A stretch of DNA of 64,000 nt. Source: Candidatus Latescibacterota bacterium (GTDB lineage Bacteria; Latescibacterota; UBA2968; UBA8231). A model generated the notes under the pieces. That model saw only the letters and a list, made by a program, of their open reading frames with translations, searched no databases and had not been told where the DNA came from. Numbering within the stretch: position 1 is the first letter of the stretch; each line of letters starts with the position of its first letter. The position numbers and the translations under genes are program-made. Of the stretch, positions 8,106 through 18,513 are shown one piece after another. The stretch covers positions 78,689-142,688 of the forward strand of contig JAJEIO010000023.1 in assembly GCA_022827835.1 (NCBI GenBank). The letters run 5' to 3'.

Positions 8106-8581
8106 CGGTACCGCTCCTTGAGAGCCCGATCGACATCGCGGTCGGCTTGGCGTTGGGCCAAAGTCTGGCGCTTGTCGAACTGTTTCTTGCCGCGGACCAG
8201 CGCCAATTCCACCTTAGCTCTGCCATGTTTGAAGTAGATCTTCAGCGGCACCAAGGTAAGGCCCTGTTGTTGCGTCCTCCCTATCAGCCTGCGGATTTCG
8301 CTGCGGTGCAAGAGCAATTTGCGCACGCGCTCTGGATCGTGGTTGAAACTGTTGCCGCGCTCGTACTGGGCAATATGCACATTGTGTAGGAAAATTTCGC
8401 CTCGTTCGACTATAGCGAAACTGTCCTTGAGGTTAGCGCGCCCAGCGCGCAGCGACTTGACCTCTGTACCGCGCAAGACAATGCCAGTCTCGTAGCGGCC
8501 CATCACCTCGTAGTCGTGCCGGGCTTTGCGATTTTGCACGGCGATTAACTCGCGCTTGGCACCGCTCTCCGTTTTGGCCAT
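8102..8581 (-). CDS. smpB: SsrA-binding protein
   Basis: 159 aa, the standard length. SmpB binds tmRNA and brings it to stalled ribosomes. Hallmarks are RKARHDYEV at the N-terminus, [47 protein letters not shown] and the basic C-terminal tail ([19 protein letters not shown]). AAGGCGG precedes the ATG. First gene of the smpB/dnaC-like/rph operon; ssrA itself is not seen in the window. Confidence 0.97.
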   Translation of the reverse strand: MAKTESGAKRELIAVQNRKARHDYEVMGRYETGIVLRGTEVKSLRAGRANLKDSFAIVERGEIFLHNVHIAQYERGNSFNHDPERVRKLLLHRSEIRRLIGRTQQQGLTLVPLKIYFKHGRAKVELALVRGKKQFDKRQTLAQRQADRDVDRALKERYR

Positions 8582-8610
8582 GACCGCCTTATTTCACCAA
8601 AGGAACGGGC

Positions 8611-8639
8611 TTGACGGCTGCAAGCCCTACACTTAATTT
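8611..8639 (+). promoter_or_regulatory. Candidate promoter of tRNA-Leu
   Basis: TTGACG, 17-nt spacer, TAATTT; the tRNA begins 14 nt after the -10 box. Confidence 0.55.
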
Positions 8640-8652
8640 TTGCCGTTCACTT

Positions 8653-8739
8653 GCCGAAGTGGCGAAATTGGTAGACGCGCATGGTTCAGGACCATGTGGG
8701 GGCAACCCCGTGGAGGTTCGAGTCCTCTCTTCGGCACCA
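8653..8739 (+). tRNA. tRNA-Leu (CAG)
   Basis: Acceptor GCCGAAG pairs with CTTCGGC. The anticodon loop TTCAGGA is closed by CATGG/CCATG with anticodon CAG at 8687-8689. A long class II variable arm (GTGGGGGCAACCCCGT) and the TTCGAGT T-loop follow, and CCA is encoded. A T-rich run follows directly and may act as terminator. Confidence 0.97.
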
Positions 8740-8862
8740 TTTTGCCTTTTTTTTGCCCCTGTAATTTAATCTACACGCCTCGTTCCAACCCGCGCAAGTG
8801 ACTGCCTACACGCACAGCAAGCCTTGCCCTAAATTATACACAACTCGCGAAAGGATGTCCCT

Positions 8863-9240
8863 ATGGCCCGCTTTCTGCACACCCGCATCCGCGTCGGCGA
8901 TCTCGATCGCTCCATTGAGTGGTATTGCACCCACCTCGGCTTTGAAGTTCGGAGCCGCTCCGATAAGTCGCCCGCTGGCAATCAGATCGTTCATCTCGAA
9001 CTGCCCGGCAATGAACACACTTTAGAGCTGACCTATTCTGCCGATTACCAACTCGCCGTCCCCGAAGATCTCATGCACCTCGCTATCGCGGTCCCCGACT
9101 TAATCGGCTTTTGCGACACGCTGGAAAACAACGGGATTGAAATATGGCCTAGCGATTGGCGCGAGACTTTCCCCACCGGCCGCAAGATGGCCTTTATCGA
9201 CGATCCCGACGGTTACGAAATCGAGCTACTCGAAGGTTGA
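8863..9240 (+). CDS. Glyoxalase I / lactoylglutathione lyase-like (VOC family)
   Basis: 125 aa. The vicinal-oxygen-chelate fold is read from two beta-alpha-beta-beta-beta halves. Candidate metal ligands are His in FLHTRIRV, Glu in HTLELTY, His in MHLAIAV and Glu in YEIELLE, the GloA pattern. GloA converts the methylglyoxal-glutathione hemithioacetal to lactoylglutathione. AAAGGATG precedes the ATG. Its 3' end overlaps the convergent DUF815 gene by 28 nt. Confidence 0.88.
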   Translation: MARFLHTRIRVGDLDRSIEWYCTHLGFEVRSRSDKSPAGNQIVHLELPGNEHTLELTYSADYQLAVPEDLMHLAIAVPDLIGFCDTLENNGIEIWPSDWRETFPTGRKMAFIDDPDGYEIELLEG

Positions 9241-10685
9241 TTTAACTGGTCCTTGTCGCGTAAGTATTGCGGCAAGTAGGCGACGATGAAATCCCGCGCC
9301 GTCCGGCCTCCGACTAAATCGTGGTTGTGCCGCATCCGCCAAACCTCAAAGGTGGCCAATAATTCCTCTTCTGGCAGGTCAATCCCTGCCCGACGCGCAT
9401 AGGACAGTACCATAGAGTGATATTGCTGTCTGCTGGGCAGGTCGAGAAATACCTTGAGGGCAAAACGGTCGTCAAGCGCCCGCTCCTGATCGAGGCGTTG
9501 CAGTTGTTGAGGATCGTAGAATTCAGCTTGAATGCCTTGGTTGACTAGATTGGGACGCTCGTCGTCTAGCTGCATCTGGCCTAACCCTTGCGGTCGCTCG
9601 CCCTCCCGATCGACTAGGTCCTTATAGTTGGAAGTTGCGTAGAAGACCAAATTGTCTGGGCACGCTTCTAACCCCCCGTCGAGCACGCGCGACAGTAGAT
9701 GCAAACTATTGTCGCCCCGGCTCAAGGACACATTGTCCAGCACGCCCACAAATCGCTGGCGACGCCCCCGGACCAGGGCAAAAAGGTCGGGTAACAGATG
9801 GTAGCAAGACGGATCGATCTCGATGGCGCGCAGACCGCGATCAAAGAATTGCCCTATCAAGGCCCGTATCAGCGTCGATTTGCCGCCGCCGCGCGGTCCC
9901 CAGATTAGCGCGTTGTGTCCCCGATAACCGGCGAGAAAATGGCGCGTGTTTTTCTCTAATACTTGGATTCTCGCTCCGTTGCCCTCCAGCCAGCCGAGGG
10001 GAAATTCCGCGAAATGGCGGATAGGTTCCAAGATGGGCTTGTCCCCCCTGCCGACGAGGCGAAAGGCCGGGAATCGGCGCAGCGAACCCCGCCCGTGCTC
10101 GTGCATCAGGCATCCAAGCTCTCCTGCTAACCCAGCCCAATCCTCGTTGCGGGCAAAACGCTCTTTCAGTTGGTCAACGGCTGCGAGTTCCATCCCATCT
10201 CCGGGCATGGGAGCCAAAGACTCTGCATCGCCGCCGACCAGCCGCAGCCATATTCCCCAGCGAGGACGAGCCAAGACCGCGGCACTTTGCAAATCGCGGC
10301 ACACAACCTGATGCAGCGCGATGGGAACGTCTGCTGGAGATTGCCTTTCGCAAGCCCGCAAAAACGGATGTCGGCCATCGAGGATCCGGTTGAGCAACAG
10401 CCCTTGTAAATCCGGCGCGCCACCACCCCAATCGCCGTTAAGCGCTGCCGCGAGGAGTGCATCTGAACAACGCTGGTGTTGCGCGATCAATTCGTCCGCT
10501 GCGCGCTGTGCCTGTTTACCGGCCACCAATCTGTCGGCGCACGCATGTGCACAGCGCAGCAAGGAACGCAACGGTTCCACCTCGGCGGGTTTGAGCAGCC
10601 GACTAAAGGAGGAGAACCGATCCAAGGCCACGAGCATGGCTTCGACTTGGCCGGCGATTTGCAGCGTCTCTTCACGCTTTGTCAT
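9213..10685 (-). CDS. DUF815-family P-loop ATPase
   Basis: 490 aa. The N-terminal half is helical and of unknown role. The C-terminal half is an AAA+-type domain with Walker A GPRGGGKSTL (~265), Walker B-like VGVLDNVSL, LVFYATSNYKDLV, then DRFALKVFLDLP and the closing GGRTARDFIVAYLP, which match the DUF815 family (predicted ATPases of unknown function). Monocistronic, with a convergent 28-nt overlap with the glyoxalase gene. No strong RBS is visible before the ATG at 10685. Confidence 0.85.
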   Translation of the reverse strand: MTKREETLQIAGQVEAMLVALDRFSSFSRLLKPAEVEPLRSLLRCAHACADRLVAGKQAQRAADELIAQHQRCSDALLAAALNGDWGGGAPDLQGLLLNRILDGRHPFLRACERQSPADVPIALHQVVCRDLQSAAVLARPRWGIWLRLVGGDAESLAPMPGDGMELAAVDQLKERFARNEDWAGLAGELGCLMHEHGRGSLRRFPAFRLVGRGDKPILEPIRHFAEFPLGWLEGNGARIQVLEKNTRHFLAGYRGHNALIWGPRGGGKSTLIRALIGQFFDRGLRAIEIDPSCYHLLPDLFALVRGRRQRFVGVLDNVSLSRGDNSLHLLSRVLDGGLEACPDNLVFYATSNYKDLVDREGERPQGLGQMQLDDERPNLVNQGIQAEFYDPQQLQRLDQERALDDRFALKVFLDLPSRQQYHSMVLSYARRAGIDLPEEELLATFEVWRMRHNHDLVGGRTARDFIVAYLPQYLRDKDQLNQPSSSSIS

Positions 10686-10873
10686 CTAAATGTAGGACCT
10701 AATTAAAATTCGCTACTAGATGGGTTTCTGACATTCTCATCGTCCTCATCGCTGGAGTAACTGCTAGATTCCCCTCGGGACGATAGCCCTGCACTTCGCA
10801 TTTGTACGCACTCTTAAGCCTGTGCCACACGACCGCAACTATCTGGAAGACAGCCGTTTTCGAGGAAATAAAC

Positions 10874-10947
10874 TACCCCCGGGCGGATTCGAACCGCCGA
10901 CCCACAGATTAGGAATCTGTTGCTCTATCCTGCTGAGCTACGGGGGC
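10874..10947 (-). tRNA. tRNA-Arg (CCT)
   Basis: Minus strand: acceptor GCCCCCG pairs with CGGGGGT (one G-U). The anticodon loop TTCCTAA is closed by ACAGA/TCTGT with anticodon CCT. T-arm GGCGG-TTCGAAT-CCGCC. CCA is not encoded (GTT follows the discriminator). Confidence 0.95.
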
Positions 10948-10968
10948 TATAGGAGGGACGCTATTCAT

Positions 10969-10995
10969 ATTATATCGCGAGAGACTCAAAGTCAA
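10969..10995 (-). promoter_or_regulatory. Candidate promoter of tRNA-Arg
   Basis: Minus strand TTGACT (10995-10990), a short 15-nt spacer, TATAAT (10974-10969). The start would lie about 15 nt before the tRNA. Confidence 0.5.
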
Positions 10996-11021
10996 ATACC
11001 CTAGGTTTTTTATCCTATGTA

Positions 11022-11049
11022 TTGACACCAAATTAAACTGTCCTAATTT
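11022..11049 (+). promoter_or_regulatory. Candidate promoter of the act-cox respiratory operon
   Basis: TTGACA, 16-nt spacer, TAATTT. The -35 is perfect, the -10 weak. The next gene, actA, starts at 11116 without an obvious Shine-Dalgarno sequence. Confidence 0.5.
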
Positions 11050-11115
11050 ACAAGACTGTTTTGGCCGGAAGAGGTAAGGCCAGCCTTCTACAACCTCAGC
11101 TAAATTATATAAAAC

Positions 11116-11772
11116 ATGGCTCAAGTATTTCCGCGCAGCGCTAACTGGGCTTCCAAAGCCAGCATCCTCGTTGGCCTCGTCCTAGTCGGCAGTATCCTCG
11201 CTATCGTACTCAACATCAATCGCATTTACTTTGTCAATCAAGTCAACGTGCCCATCGATCAGCCCGTTCCCTTCAGTCACAAACACCACGTCACCGGCAT
11301 GGGCATTGACTGCCGCTATTGCCACACCACCGTCGAGGAGAGTGCTTTTGCCGGCATTCCCCCGACCGAAACCTGCATGACCTGCCACTCGCAGATCTGG
11401 ACCGAAGCGCCCATCCTCGAACCCGTGCGAGCTAGCTTCCGCGATAACGTGCCCATCGAGTGGAATCGCGTCCACGACTTGCCCGACTTCGCCTATTTCA
11501 ATCACAGCATCCACGTCAACCAAGGCATTGGCTGCCAGTCGTGCCACGGTCAAGTCGATCAAATGCCCCTGATGTGGAAAGCCGAATCGCTGAATATGGA
11601 GTGGTGTCTCGATTGCCACCGCGATCCTGCCCAGTACATCCGTCCACGCGACCAAGTCTTTAACATGAACTATCAGTATCCAGCCGACCAAGAAAGCTTG
11701 GGTGTGCAACTCGTCGCCGAATACGGCGTGCAGACCAGCCAACTCACCAATTGCTCTATCTGCCACCGCTAA
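11116..11772 (+). CDS. actA: Alternative complex III subunit ActA, pentahaem cytochrome c
   Basis: 218 aa. One N-terminal membrane anchor (residues ~16-34) precedes a periplasmic domain with five CxxCH haem c sites: CRYCH, CMTCH, CQSCH, CLDCH and CSICH. This is the ActA pattern. It carries electrons out of the quinol-oxidising complex toward the terminal oxidase. First gene of a twelve-gene plus-strand operon; actB starts two bases after its stop. Confidence 0.93.
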   Translation: MAQVFPRSANWASKASILVGLVLVGSILAIVLNINRIYFVNQVNVPIDQPVPFSHKHHVTGMGIDCRYCHTTVEESAFAGIPPTETCMTCHSQIWTEAPILEPVRASFRDNVPIEWNRVHDLPDFAYFNHSIHVNQGIGCQSCHGQVDQMPLMWKAESLNMEWCLDCHRDPAQYIRPRDQVFNMNYQYPADQESLGVQLVAEYGVQTSQLTNCSICHR

Positions 11773-11774
11773 AT

Positions 11775-14756
11775 ATGGAAACCAGAAAAAATATCGATCT
11801 CGCGGCCATCCGCTCCCGTCTCGCGGCCACCCAAGGTCAAGAGTACTGGCGCAGCTTGGACCAATTGGCTCAAACCGAAGAATTCGCCGCCATGGTCCAG
11901 CGCGAGTTTCCCGAGCAAGCTGCCGAGTTGAAGGATCCGGTAAGTCGGCGGAATTTCCTCAAGCTCATGAGTGCATCGCTGGCACTAGGCGGGCTTTCGG
12001 GCTGCACGATTCAGCCCAGCGAAAAAATAGTCCCCCAGGTCCGAGCGCCCGAAAACGTCATCCCCGGTAAGCCGCAGTACTTTGCCTCAGCCACCTCGCT
12101 CGGCGGTATTGGCATGGGCATCCTGGTCGAGAGCCACATGGGGCGGCCGACCAAAATTGAGGGCAATCCCGAGCATCCCTCCGGCAGCCGCGGCTCGAAT
12201 GCGCTCGTCCAGGCTTCGATTCTCGACCTCTACGACCCCGATCGCTCGCAAACAGTCAAAAACGCCGGTCGCATTAGCGCCTGGAGCATCTTCTTAGCTG
12301 ATTTGACGCAGCGGCTGAGTTTGCACGAGGGCAACGGCGGCGCTGGCCTGCGCATCCTGACTCAGACCGTGACTTCTCCGACTCTCGGGCACCAATTGCA
12401 AGCCCTGCGGGATAAATTTCCCCAAGCCCAGTGGCATCAGTACGAACCGGTCAATCGCGACAACGCCCGTGCCGGAGCCCAAATGGCGTTTGGCGAGCCG
12501 GTGCATGCGTCTTACGACTTAGCCAAGGCCAAGGTCATTCTATCGCTGGACGCGGACTTTACCTGCAGTGGTGCCGGCAATGTCCGCCACGCGCGGGATT
12601 TTGCGGCCGGTCGCAGGGTCCGCAACGGTTCCAAGGCCAGCAATCGGCTCTATGCAGTCGAAAGCAGCCCAACGGCCACCGGTAGCATCGCCGATCATCG
12701 TTTGGCCCTAGGCACGGCGCACATCGAAGCCTTGGCCTTAAAGGTCGCCCAAGGGCTTGGCATCGATTGGAAGGGGCCGAGCATTTCCGCTGACTTCTCT
12801 GCCCACGACGCTTGGATTGCAGCCCTAGTTGACGACCTACAGGCCCATCGCAGCCAAAGCCTCGTGCTCGCTGGTGATCAACAGTCCCCCGCGGTGCACG
12901 CTTTGGCCCACGCGATCAATCACGCCCTAGGCAATGCGGGCACAACCGTACACTACACTGCGCCCCTCGAAGTCGAGTCGGTTGATCAGCGCGAATCGCT
13001 AGCCGCTTTAGTTGCTGACATGAATGCTGGTCGAGTCGGGTCCTTGTTCATCCTCGGTGGCAATCCAGTGTACGACGCGCCCGTGGACCTCAACTTTGCT
13101 GCGGCACTCGACAAAGTCGGCTACCGCGTCCATCTCGGCTTATATGACAACGAAACGTCGGAACTCTGCCACTGGCACATTCCGGAATCGCACTTCCTCG
13201 AAGCCTGGAGCGACACCCGCGCTCACGACGGCCTCGCCACGATCGTCCAGCCGCTGATTCGCCCGCTCTACAAGAGCAAATCAGCCCACGATCTCTTGGC
13301 GGTGCTCACCGGCCAGCCCGGAGTCCCCGATCTCGACATCGTGCGCCAGTACTGGGAGGGCCAAGGGCTAGATGCGATTGCTTGGCGCCGCGCACTGCAC
13401 GATGGCTTCGTCGAGGGCACGCACCCCGAAGCCCAATCCGTGGAGCTAGGCACTTTGCAGTTGCCGGCAACGACCGGGAGCCTTCCCGAGGAAGAAGATC
13501 TCGAAATCCACTTTCGGCCCGATCCCATGGTGTGGGACGGTCGCTTTGCCAACAACGCCTGGCTACAGGAAACTCCAAAGCCCATCACGAAGCTCACTTG
13601 GGATAACGCCGCCCTCGTCAGCCCAGCCACGGCCGAGCGCCTGCGACTCAAGAGCGAATTCCTCGCCGAGCTGCGCTTTGACGGGCGCACAATCAATGCT
13701 GCTGTTTGGGTCGTACCCGGCCAAGCCGACGGCGTCGTCACCCTGCACTTGGGCTACGGCCAACAGCGCAGTGGCCGCGTCGGGCGCGACACGGGCTTCA
13801 ATGCCTATGCCCTGCGACCGACGGCGGCCTTGTGGAGCGGCACCGGCCTGCAGGTCAACGGTTCCTACGACAACTATCGCCTCGCCTGCACCCAAGATCA
13901 CCACAGCATGGAAGGCCGCAACCTCTTGCGCCAAGCCTCGCTGGACTACTACCAAGTGCATCCGCACTTTGCCCACGAGGGAGCCCACGATCCGCCCGAT
14001 GACTTGACGCTGCACAACCGCACGGATCACCAGTACACGGGCTATGCTTGGGGCATGGTGATTGATTTAGGTGCCTGCATCGGCTGCAATGCGTGTGCAA
14101 CGGCCTGCCAAGCCGAAAACAACATCCCCATCGTCGGCAAAGACGAAGTCCTCAACGGCCGCGAAATGCCTTGGATTCGCGTCGATCGCTACTACCAAGG
14201 CTCGCTCGACAACCCCCAGATCGCGCACCAGCCCGTGCCTTGCATGCAGTGCGAAAACGCCCCTTGCGAGTTGGTCTGTCCGGTCGCAGCGACGACGCAC
14301 AGCGACGAAGGGCTCAACGACATGACCTACAATCGCTGCGTCGGCACCCGCTACTGCGCCAACAACTGCCCCTACAAGGTCCGGCGCTTCAACTTCCTCC
14401 AATACGCCGACCGCGATACCGAGAGCTTAAAATTGCAGCGCAACCCGGACGTCACCACGCGCTCCCGCGGCGTAATGGAGAAATGCACGTACTGCGTCCA
14501 ACGCATCAATCAAGCGCGGATTGAGGCCAAAAAGGCCAGTCGCACCATAGGTGATGGCGAGATCGTCACCGCCTGCGAACAGGCCTGCCCGACTGAAGCC
14601 ATCGTCTTCGGCGACATCAACGACTCCAATAGTCAGGTCTCCACCCTCAAGGCATCGCCGCTCAACTACGGCATCCTCACCGAGTTGAACACGCGGCCCC
14701 GCACTACGTACTTAGCAAGTATCAAAAACCCGAATCCCAAGATTGCCGAGGCTTAG
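11775..14756 (+). CDS. actB: Alternative complex III subunit ActB (molybdopterin-oxidoreductase-like/FeS fusion)
   Basis: 993 aa from the ATG at 11775. A twin-arginine motif SRRNFLK followed by a hydrophobic stretch ending in LSGC suggests Tat export and possibly a lipid anchor. Residues ~80-700 resemble the molybdopterin oxidoreductase large subunit, which in ActB carries no cofactor. The C-terminal ferredoxin-like part has [35 protein letters not shown] and CTYC...CEQAC, compatible with three 4Fe-4S and one 3Fe-4S clusters. Typical of the ActB fusion. Confidence 0.95.
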   Translation: METRKNIDLAAIRSRLAATQGQEYWRSLDQLAQTEEFAAMVQREFPEQAAELKDPVSRRNFLKLMSASLALGGLSGCTIQPSEKIVPQVRAPENVIPGKPQYFASATSLGGIGMGILVESHMGRPTKIEGNPEHPSGSRGSNALVQASILDLYDPDRSQTVKNAGRISAWSIFLADLTQRLSLHEGNGGAGLRILTQTVTSPTLGHQLQALRDKFPQAQWHQYEPVNRDNARAGAQMAFGEPVHASYDLAKAKVILSLDADFTCSGAGNVRHARDFAAGRRVRNGSKASNRLYAVESSPTATGSIADHRLALGTAHIEALALKVAQGLGIDWKGPSISADFSAHDAWIAALVDDLQAHRSQSLVLAGDQQSPAVHALAHAINHALGNAGTTVHYTAPLEVESVDQRESLAALVADMNAGRVGSLFILGGNPVYDAPVDLNFAAALDKVGYRVHLGLYDNETSELCHWHIPESHFLEAWSDTRAHDGLATIVQPLIRPLYKSKSAHDLLAVLTGQPGVPDLDIVRQYWEGQGLDAIAWRRALHDGFVEGTHPEAQSVELGTLQLPATTGSLPEEEDLEIHFRPDPMVWDGRFANNAWLQETPKPITKLTWDNAALVSPATAERLRLKSEFLAELRFDGRTINAAVWVVPGQADGVVTLHLGYGQQRSGRVGRDTGFNAYALRPTAALWSGTGLQVNGSYDNYRLACTQDHHSMEGRNLLRQASLDYYQVHPHFAHEGAHDPPDDLTLHNRTDHQYTGYAWGMVIDLGACIGCNACATACQAENNIPIVGKDEVLNGREMPWIRVDRYYQGSLDNPQIAHQPVPCMQCENAPCELVCPVAATTHSDEGLNDMTYNRCVGTRYCANNCPYKVRRFNFLQYADRDTESLKLQRNPDVTTRSRGVMEKCTYCVQRINQARIEAKKASRTIGDGEIVTACEQACPTEAIVFGDINDSNSQVSTLKASPLNYGILTELNTRPRTTYLASIKNPNPKIAEA

Positions 14757-14757
14757 C

Positions 14758-16131
14758 ATGTCCGAAGCTGCGAAAACGCCTTATCGCCCCCCAGTATCGG
14801 AACTCGGCCCGAGCCAGACCTCGTACACTTCGATCACCGACAAGATCAGTGGGATCGTCCTGACCAAAAACACCCCGCTGGCTTGGTTCATTTGCTTTGC
14901 TTTGGGCTTCATACTGCTGCACGGGTTCATGATAGGGGTTCCCTACCTGCTCTTTGAGGGCGTGGGCATCTGGGGCATTAACAACCCCATAGGCTGGGGT
15001 TGGGCCATCATCAATTTTGTCTGGTGGATTGGTATCGGTCACGCCGGCACCCTGATCTCGGCGATTCTACTGCTTTTCCGGCAGCGGTGGCGCACCTCAA
15101 TCAACCGCGCGGCAGAGGCCATGACCATTTTCGCCGTGCTCTGCGCCGCGCAATTTCCGCTCTTTCACACGGGTCGGCCTTGGTTGGCCTGCTACTGGCT
15201 GTTGCCCTATCCCAACTCCATGGACATCTGGCCGCAGTTCCGCAGCCCGCTGATCTGGGATGTCTTCGCGGTCTCGACCTATTTGACGGTGTCGCTGGTC
15301 TTTTGGTATGTCGGCTTGGTCCCAGACTTAGCCAGCCTGCGCGACCGCGCCAAAAACCGCATCGCCCAGGTCATCTACGGTGTGGTCGCGCTTGGCTGGC
15401 GCGGCTCGGCCATTCACTGGGAGCGCTACGAAATGGCGTCCCTCCTGCTGGCTGGCCTCTCCACGCCCCTCGTGCTCTCTGTCCATAGCGTCGTCAGCCT
15501 CGACTTCGCCGTCGGGCTCATACCTGGATGGCACACGACTATATTCCCCCCTTATTTCGTCGCCGGGGCGATCTACGCGGGCTTTGCCATGGTGCTGACT
15601 TTGATGATCCCCATGCGTCTCATCTATGGCTTGGACGACTTCATAACCGAGCGCCATCTAAACAACATGGCCAAAGTCATGTTGGCTTCCGGGCTGATTG
15701 TGGGCTATGGCTACTTCATGGAGCAACTCATCGCCTGGTACAGCGCCAGTGTCTTTGAGGGCTATATGATGCAAAATCGCATGCATGGCCCGTACGGCCC
15801 CTTCTACTGGGCTTTGATCGTCTGCAACATAATCGTGCCGCAGCTCCTGTGGTTTAGACACTTCCGCACGAGCATGTTCTGGCTATTTTTCATTTCTCAG
15901 TTCATCAATGTCGGCATGTGGCTGGAGCGCTTCATCATCGTCGTCACGAGCCTACATCGAGATTTTATGCCCTCTTCTTGGGACATGTTTCACCCGACAA
16001 TTTGGGACATCGCCATCTACGTGGGTACCATCGGCCTGTTCATCGTCCTATTTTTCTTGTTCATCCGCGGCCTACCGATGATTTCCATCCACGAGATCCG
16101 CAATCTGCTGGTCTCCGGAGACCACAAGTGA
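14758..16131 (+). CDS. actC: Alternative complex III subunit ActC (NrfD-like quinol-binding membrane subunit)
   Basis: 457 aa from the ATG one base after the actB stop. About ten transmembrane helices of the NrfD/PsrC fold are visible, beginning near [19 protein letters not shown] and including [19 protein letters not shown], a hallmark of quinol-site NrfD subunits. Expected to oxidise quinol at the periplasmic side and contribute to energy conversion. Confidence 0.93.
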   Translation: MSEAAKTPYRPPVSELGPSQTSYTSITDKISGIVLTKNTPLAWFICFALGFILLHGFMIGVPYLLFEGVGIWGINNPIGWGWAIINFVWWIGIGHAGTLISAILLLFRQRWRTSINRAAEAMTIFAVLCAAQFPLFHTGRPWLACYWLLPYPNSMDIWPQFRSPLIWDVFAVSTYLTVSLVFWYVGLVPDLASLRDRAKNRIAQVIYGVVALGWRGSAIHWERYEMASLLLAGLSTPLVLSVHSVVSLDFAVGLIPGWHTTIFPPYFVAGAIYAGFAMVLTLMIPMRLIYGLDDFITERHLNNMAKVMLASGLIVGYGYFMEQLIAWYSASVFEGYMMQNRMHGPYGPFYWALIVCNIIVPQLLWFRHFRTSMFWLFFISQFINVGMWLERFIIVVTSLHRDFMPSSWDMFHPTIWDIAIYVGTIGLFIVLFFLFIRGLPMISIHEIRNLLVSGDHK

Positions 16132-16143
16132 GCCATTGAACTT

Positions 16144-16689
16144 ATGCAGCAGCACGAAGAATCAACGCAATACGGCCTGCTGGCCGAATTTGAATCTCCC
16201 GACGACTTGCTGGCCGCGGCCAAGGAGACCTTTGCCGCTGGCTATCGCAAGATCGACGCCTATTCTCCTATGCCCGTCCACGGCTTGGGCGAGGCCATCG
16301 GCTTTCCGCGCACTAGGTTGCCTTGGCTGGTTTTCGCCTTTGGCCTACTCGGTGCGATCACAGGCTACTCCCTATGCTATTGGGTTTCAGCCATCGACTA
16401 TCCGCTCAATATCGCCGGCAAGCCCTTGCACAGCGGGCCGATGTTCATCCCGGTAACCTTTGAACTGACCATCCTCTTTGCTGCCCTCAGTTCGGCCTTT
16501 GGTATGTTCATCGCCAACGGTTTGCCCCAGCCTTATCACCCGGTTTTCAACGCGCCCAATTTCGCCCGCGCCAGCCAAGATCGCTTCTTTCTCAGCATCG
16601 AAGCCGAAGATCCCCAGTTCGACCGAGAAAAAACCGAGGAATTCCTGCGCGGCCTGAATCCGCATGAGGTTGTCGAAGTTGAAAAATGA
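16144..16689 (+). CDS. actD: Alternative complex III subunit ActD (DUF3341)
   Basis: 181 aa. Starts QQHEESTQYGLLAEFESPDDLLAA, the N-terminal soluble domain of DUF3341, and continues with IDAYSPMPVHGL and two transmembrane helices (LPWLVFAFGLLGAITGYSL and FELTILFAALSSAFGMFIA). Fourth gene of the canonical actABCDEF order. The ATG lies 12 nt after actC. Confidence 0.93.
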   Translation: MQQHEESTQYGLLAEFESPDDLLAAAKETFAAGYRKIDAYSPMPVHGLGEAIGFPRTRLPWLVFAFGLLGAITGYSLCYWVSAIDYPLNIAGKPLHSGPMFIPVTFELTILFAALSSAFGMFIANGLPQPYHPVFNAPNFARASQDRFFLSIEAEDPQFDREKTEEFLRGLNPHEVVEVEK

Positions 16690-16690
16690 A

Positions 16691-17281
16691 ATGATCATCG
16701 CCAGCAGACGGCTCGTTGCCTTGTTGGGAGCGGCGCTATTGCTGATTGGCACTGCCGGTTGCGAACTGCGGCAGGCCATGTACGACCAAGAGAAATACGA
16801 GCCGCTAGAAGCCTCGGCGTTCTTTACCGACGGCATGTCTTTCCGCGCGCAGGTTGACGGCACCGTGGCGCGGGGCCAATTGATGCTCGACGAGCACTTC
16901 TACCAAGGCAAAATACAAGGCCAACTCGCGGAGATCCTGCCGGATAGAGTGACCGTTGACCGCCAGTTGCTAGAGCGCGGCCAAGAGCGCTACAACATTT
17001 TCTGCGCCCCCTGCCACGGCCAGACCGGCGCGGGCAACGGCATGATCGTCCAGCGCGGGCTCAAACAGCCGCTGACCTTTCATCAACAGCGGCTGCGCGA
17101 GGTACCCGTCGGCCACTTTTACGATGTCATTACCAATGGATTTGGCGTCATGTACAGCTACGCCTCCCGCATTTCCGTGGCCGACCGCTGGGCCATCGTC
17201 GCCTATATTAAGGTGTTACAGCTGAGCCAAAACCTCGAATTCGACCAACTGCCGGCCGAGGACCAAAGGCAACTTCAATGA
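16691..17281 (+). CDS. actE: Alternative complex III subunit ActE, monohaem cytochrome c lipoprotein
   Basis: About 196 aa from the ATG at 16691; an in-frame ATG at 16664 lies inside actD and would spoil the signal peptide. MIIASRRLVALLGAALL leads to a lipobox LIGTAGC. One haem motif CAPCH lies near residue 116, with the axial Met probably in GVMYSYASRIS. The stop codon overlaps the actF start (ATGA). Confidence 0.92.
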   Translation: MIIASRRLVALLGAALLLIGTAGCELRQAMYDQEKYEPLEASAFFTDGMSFRAQVDGTVARGQLMLDEHFYQGKIQGQLAEILPDRVTVDRQLLERGQERYNIFCAPCHGQTGAGNGMIVQRGLKQPLTFHQQRLREVPVGHFYDVITNGFGVMYSYASRISVADRWAIVAYIKVLQLSQNLEFDQLPAEDQRQLQ

Positions 17282-18513
17282 ACGAGTCGATTACCCACCA
17301 GTCCACTGCCCTGCATCCCTATTTAGACAACCTCCAGCGCTATGCGCTAGTCGTGGGCTTGGCCGGTTTGGCCGCCACTACGGTAGGCTACTTTACGGCC
17401 GAGGAGCAGTTTTTCCGCTCTTATTTGCTGGCTTTTACCTTCTGGATCGGCCTGCCCTTGGGCAGCTTGGGCATCCTCATGATCCACCACGTCGGCGGTG
17501 GCACTTGGGGATTTTCGATCCGGCGGCTGCTCGAAGCCGGTACCCGCACCTTGCCGTTGCTGTTCCTGCTATCGCTACCGATCCTCTTCTTCGGCCTGCA
17601 CGACCTCTACGAGTGGACGCACCAGAACGTCGTGCAGAAAGACAGCATCCTCCAGCAAAAGATCCCCTTTCTCAACGAGCCTTTCTTTATCGTGCGCACC
17701 GTGCTCTACTTCGCCATCTGGGGACTGTTCGCCTTCTTGCTCAACCGCTGGTCGCTGCAGCAGGACCAGACGACGGAGACGCATCCGACCCATCGCATGC
17801 AGATCCTGAGCGGTCCGGGCATCGTCATTTTCTTTCTCACCGCAACGCTGGCTTCTATTGATTGGCTAATGTCCCTTGAGCCGCATTGGTTCTCGACGAT
17901 CTTCGGCATCATCTACATTATAGGTATGGGGCTGATGGCTTGGGGATTTACTTTTCTCGTCGCCGTTCCCCTCTCGCGTCGGGAGCCGCTACAGGGCGTG
18001 ATTACCGAGCAGCACCTGCGCGATTTGGGCACCTTTATGCTGGCCTGCGTCATGCTCTGGGCATATACCTCGTTCTCCCAGTTGCTCATCATTTGGTCGG
18101 CTAATTTGCCCGAGGAGATCACTTGGTACATAACTCGTCTGGAGGGCGGCTGGGAATACGTCGGCTACGGGCTACTGGTGTTTCACTTTGCCGTCCCCTT
18201 TCTCTTTCTCATATCCAGCACCATGAAGTCCAAAACCAAGTTGCTCGGCACTATTGCCGCCGGCTTGATCTTCATGCGCTTGGTCGATCTGTACTGGATC
18301 ACGGCACCGGCGTTCACTAAAGTCCACGCTGAAAAGGGGCCGAGCTTCCACAGCACCGGGATCACCCTACACTGGCTAGACCTAGCCATTCCAATAGGCA
18401 TTGGTGGCATCGTCCTAGCGCTTTTCTTCGCACAGCTAAAGAAGCGCGCCCTGATAGCGCAAAACGACCCCCGGTTTGCAGACTTTTACAGCGGCGAAAG
18501 CAATCATGGTTGA
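17278..18513 (+). CDS. actF: Alternative complex III subunit ActF (NrfD-like membrane subunit)
   Basis: 411 aa with about ten transmembrane helices, a second NrfD-type subunit as expected for ActF. Landmarks include YFTAEEQFFRSYLLAFTFW, LPLGSLGILMIHHVGGG and SIDWLMSLEPHWFSTIFG. Overlaps actE by 4 nt and the next gene by 8 nt. Confidence 0.92.
   Translation: MNESITHQSTALHPYLDNLQRYALVVGLAGLAATTVGYFTAEEQFFRSYLLAFTFWIGLPLGSLGILMIHHVGGGTWGFSIRRLLEAGTRTLPLLFLLSLPILFFGLHDLYEWTHQNVVQKDSILQQKIPFLNEPFFIVRTVLYFAIWGLFAFLLNRWSLQQDQTTETHPTHRMQILSGPGIVIFFLTATLASIDWLMSLEPHWFSTIFGIIYIIGMGLMAWGFTFLVAVPLSRREPLQGVITEQHLRDLGTFMLACVMLWAYTSFSQLLIIWSANLPEEITWYITRLEGGWEYVGYGLLVFHFAVPFLFLISSTMKSKTKLLGTIAAGLIFMRLVDLYWITAPAFTKVHAEKGPSFHSTGITLHWLDLAIPIGIGGIVLALFFAQLKKRALIAQNDPRFADFYSGESNHG

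Noticed and set aside
10703..10801. 32-codon minus-strand frame with acidic Ser-rich tail (SSDEDDEN)
   Set aside because: No convincing RBS, too short to judge, not related to the flanking genes; could be real but is not supported.
11182..11766. Minus-strand frame opposite actA
   Set aside because: Codon-bias artefact; actA carries five haem motifs in the other strand.
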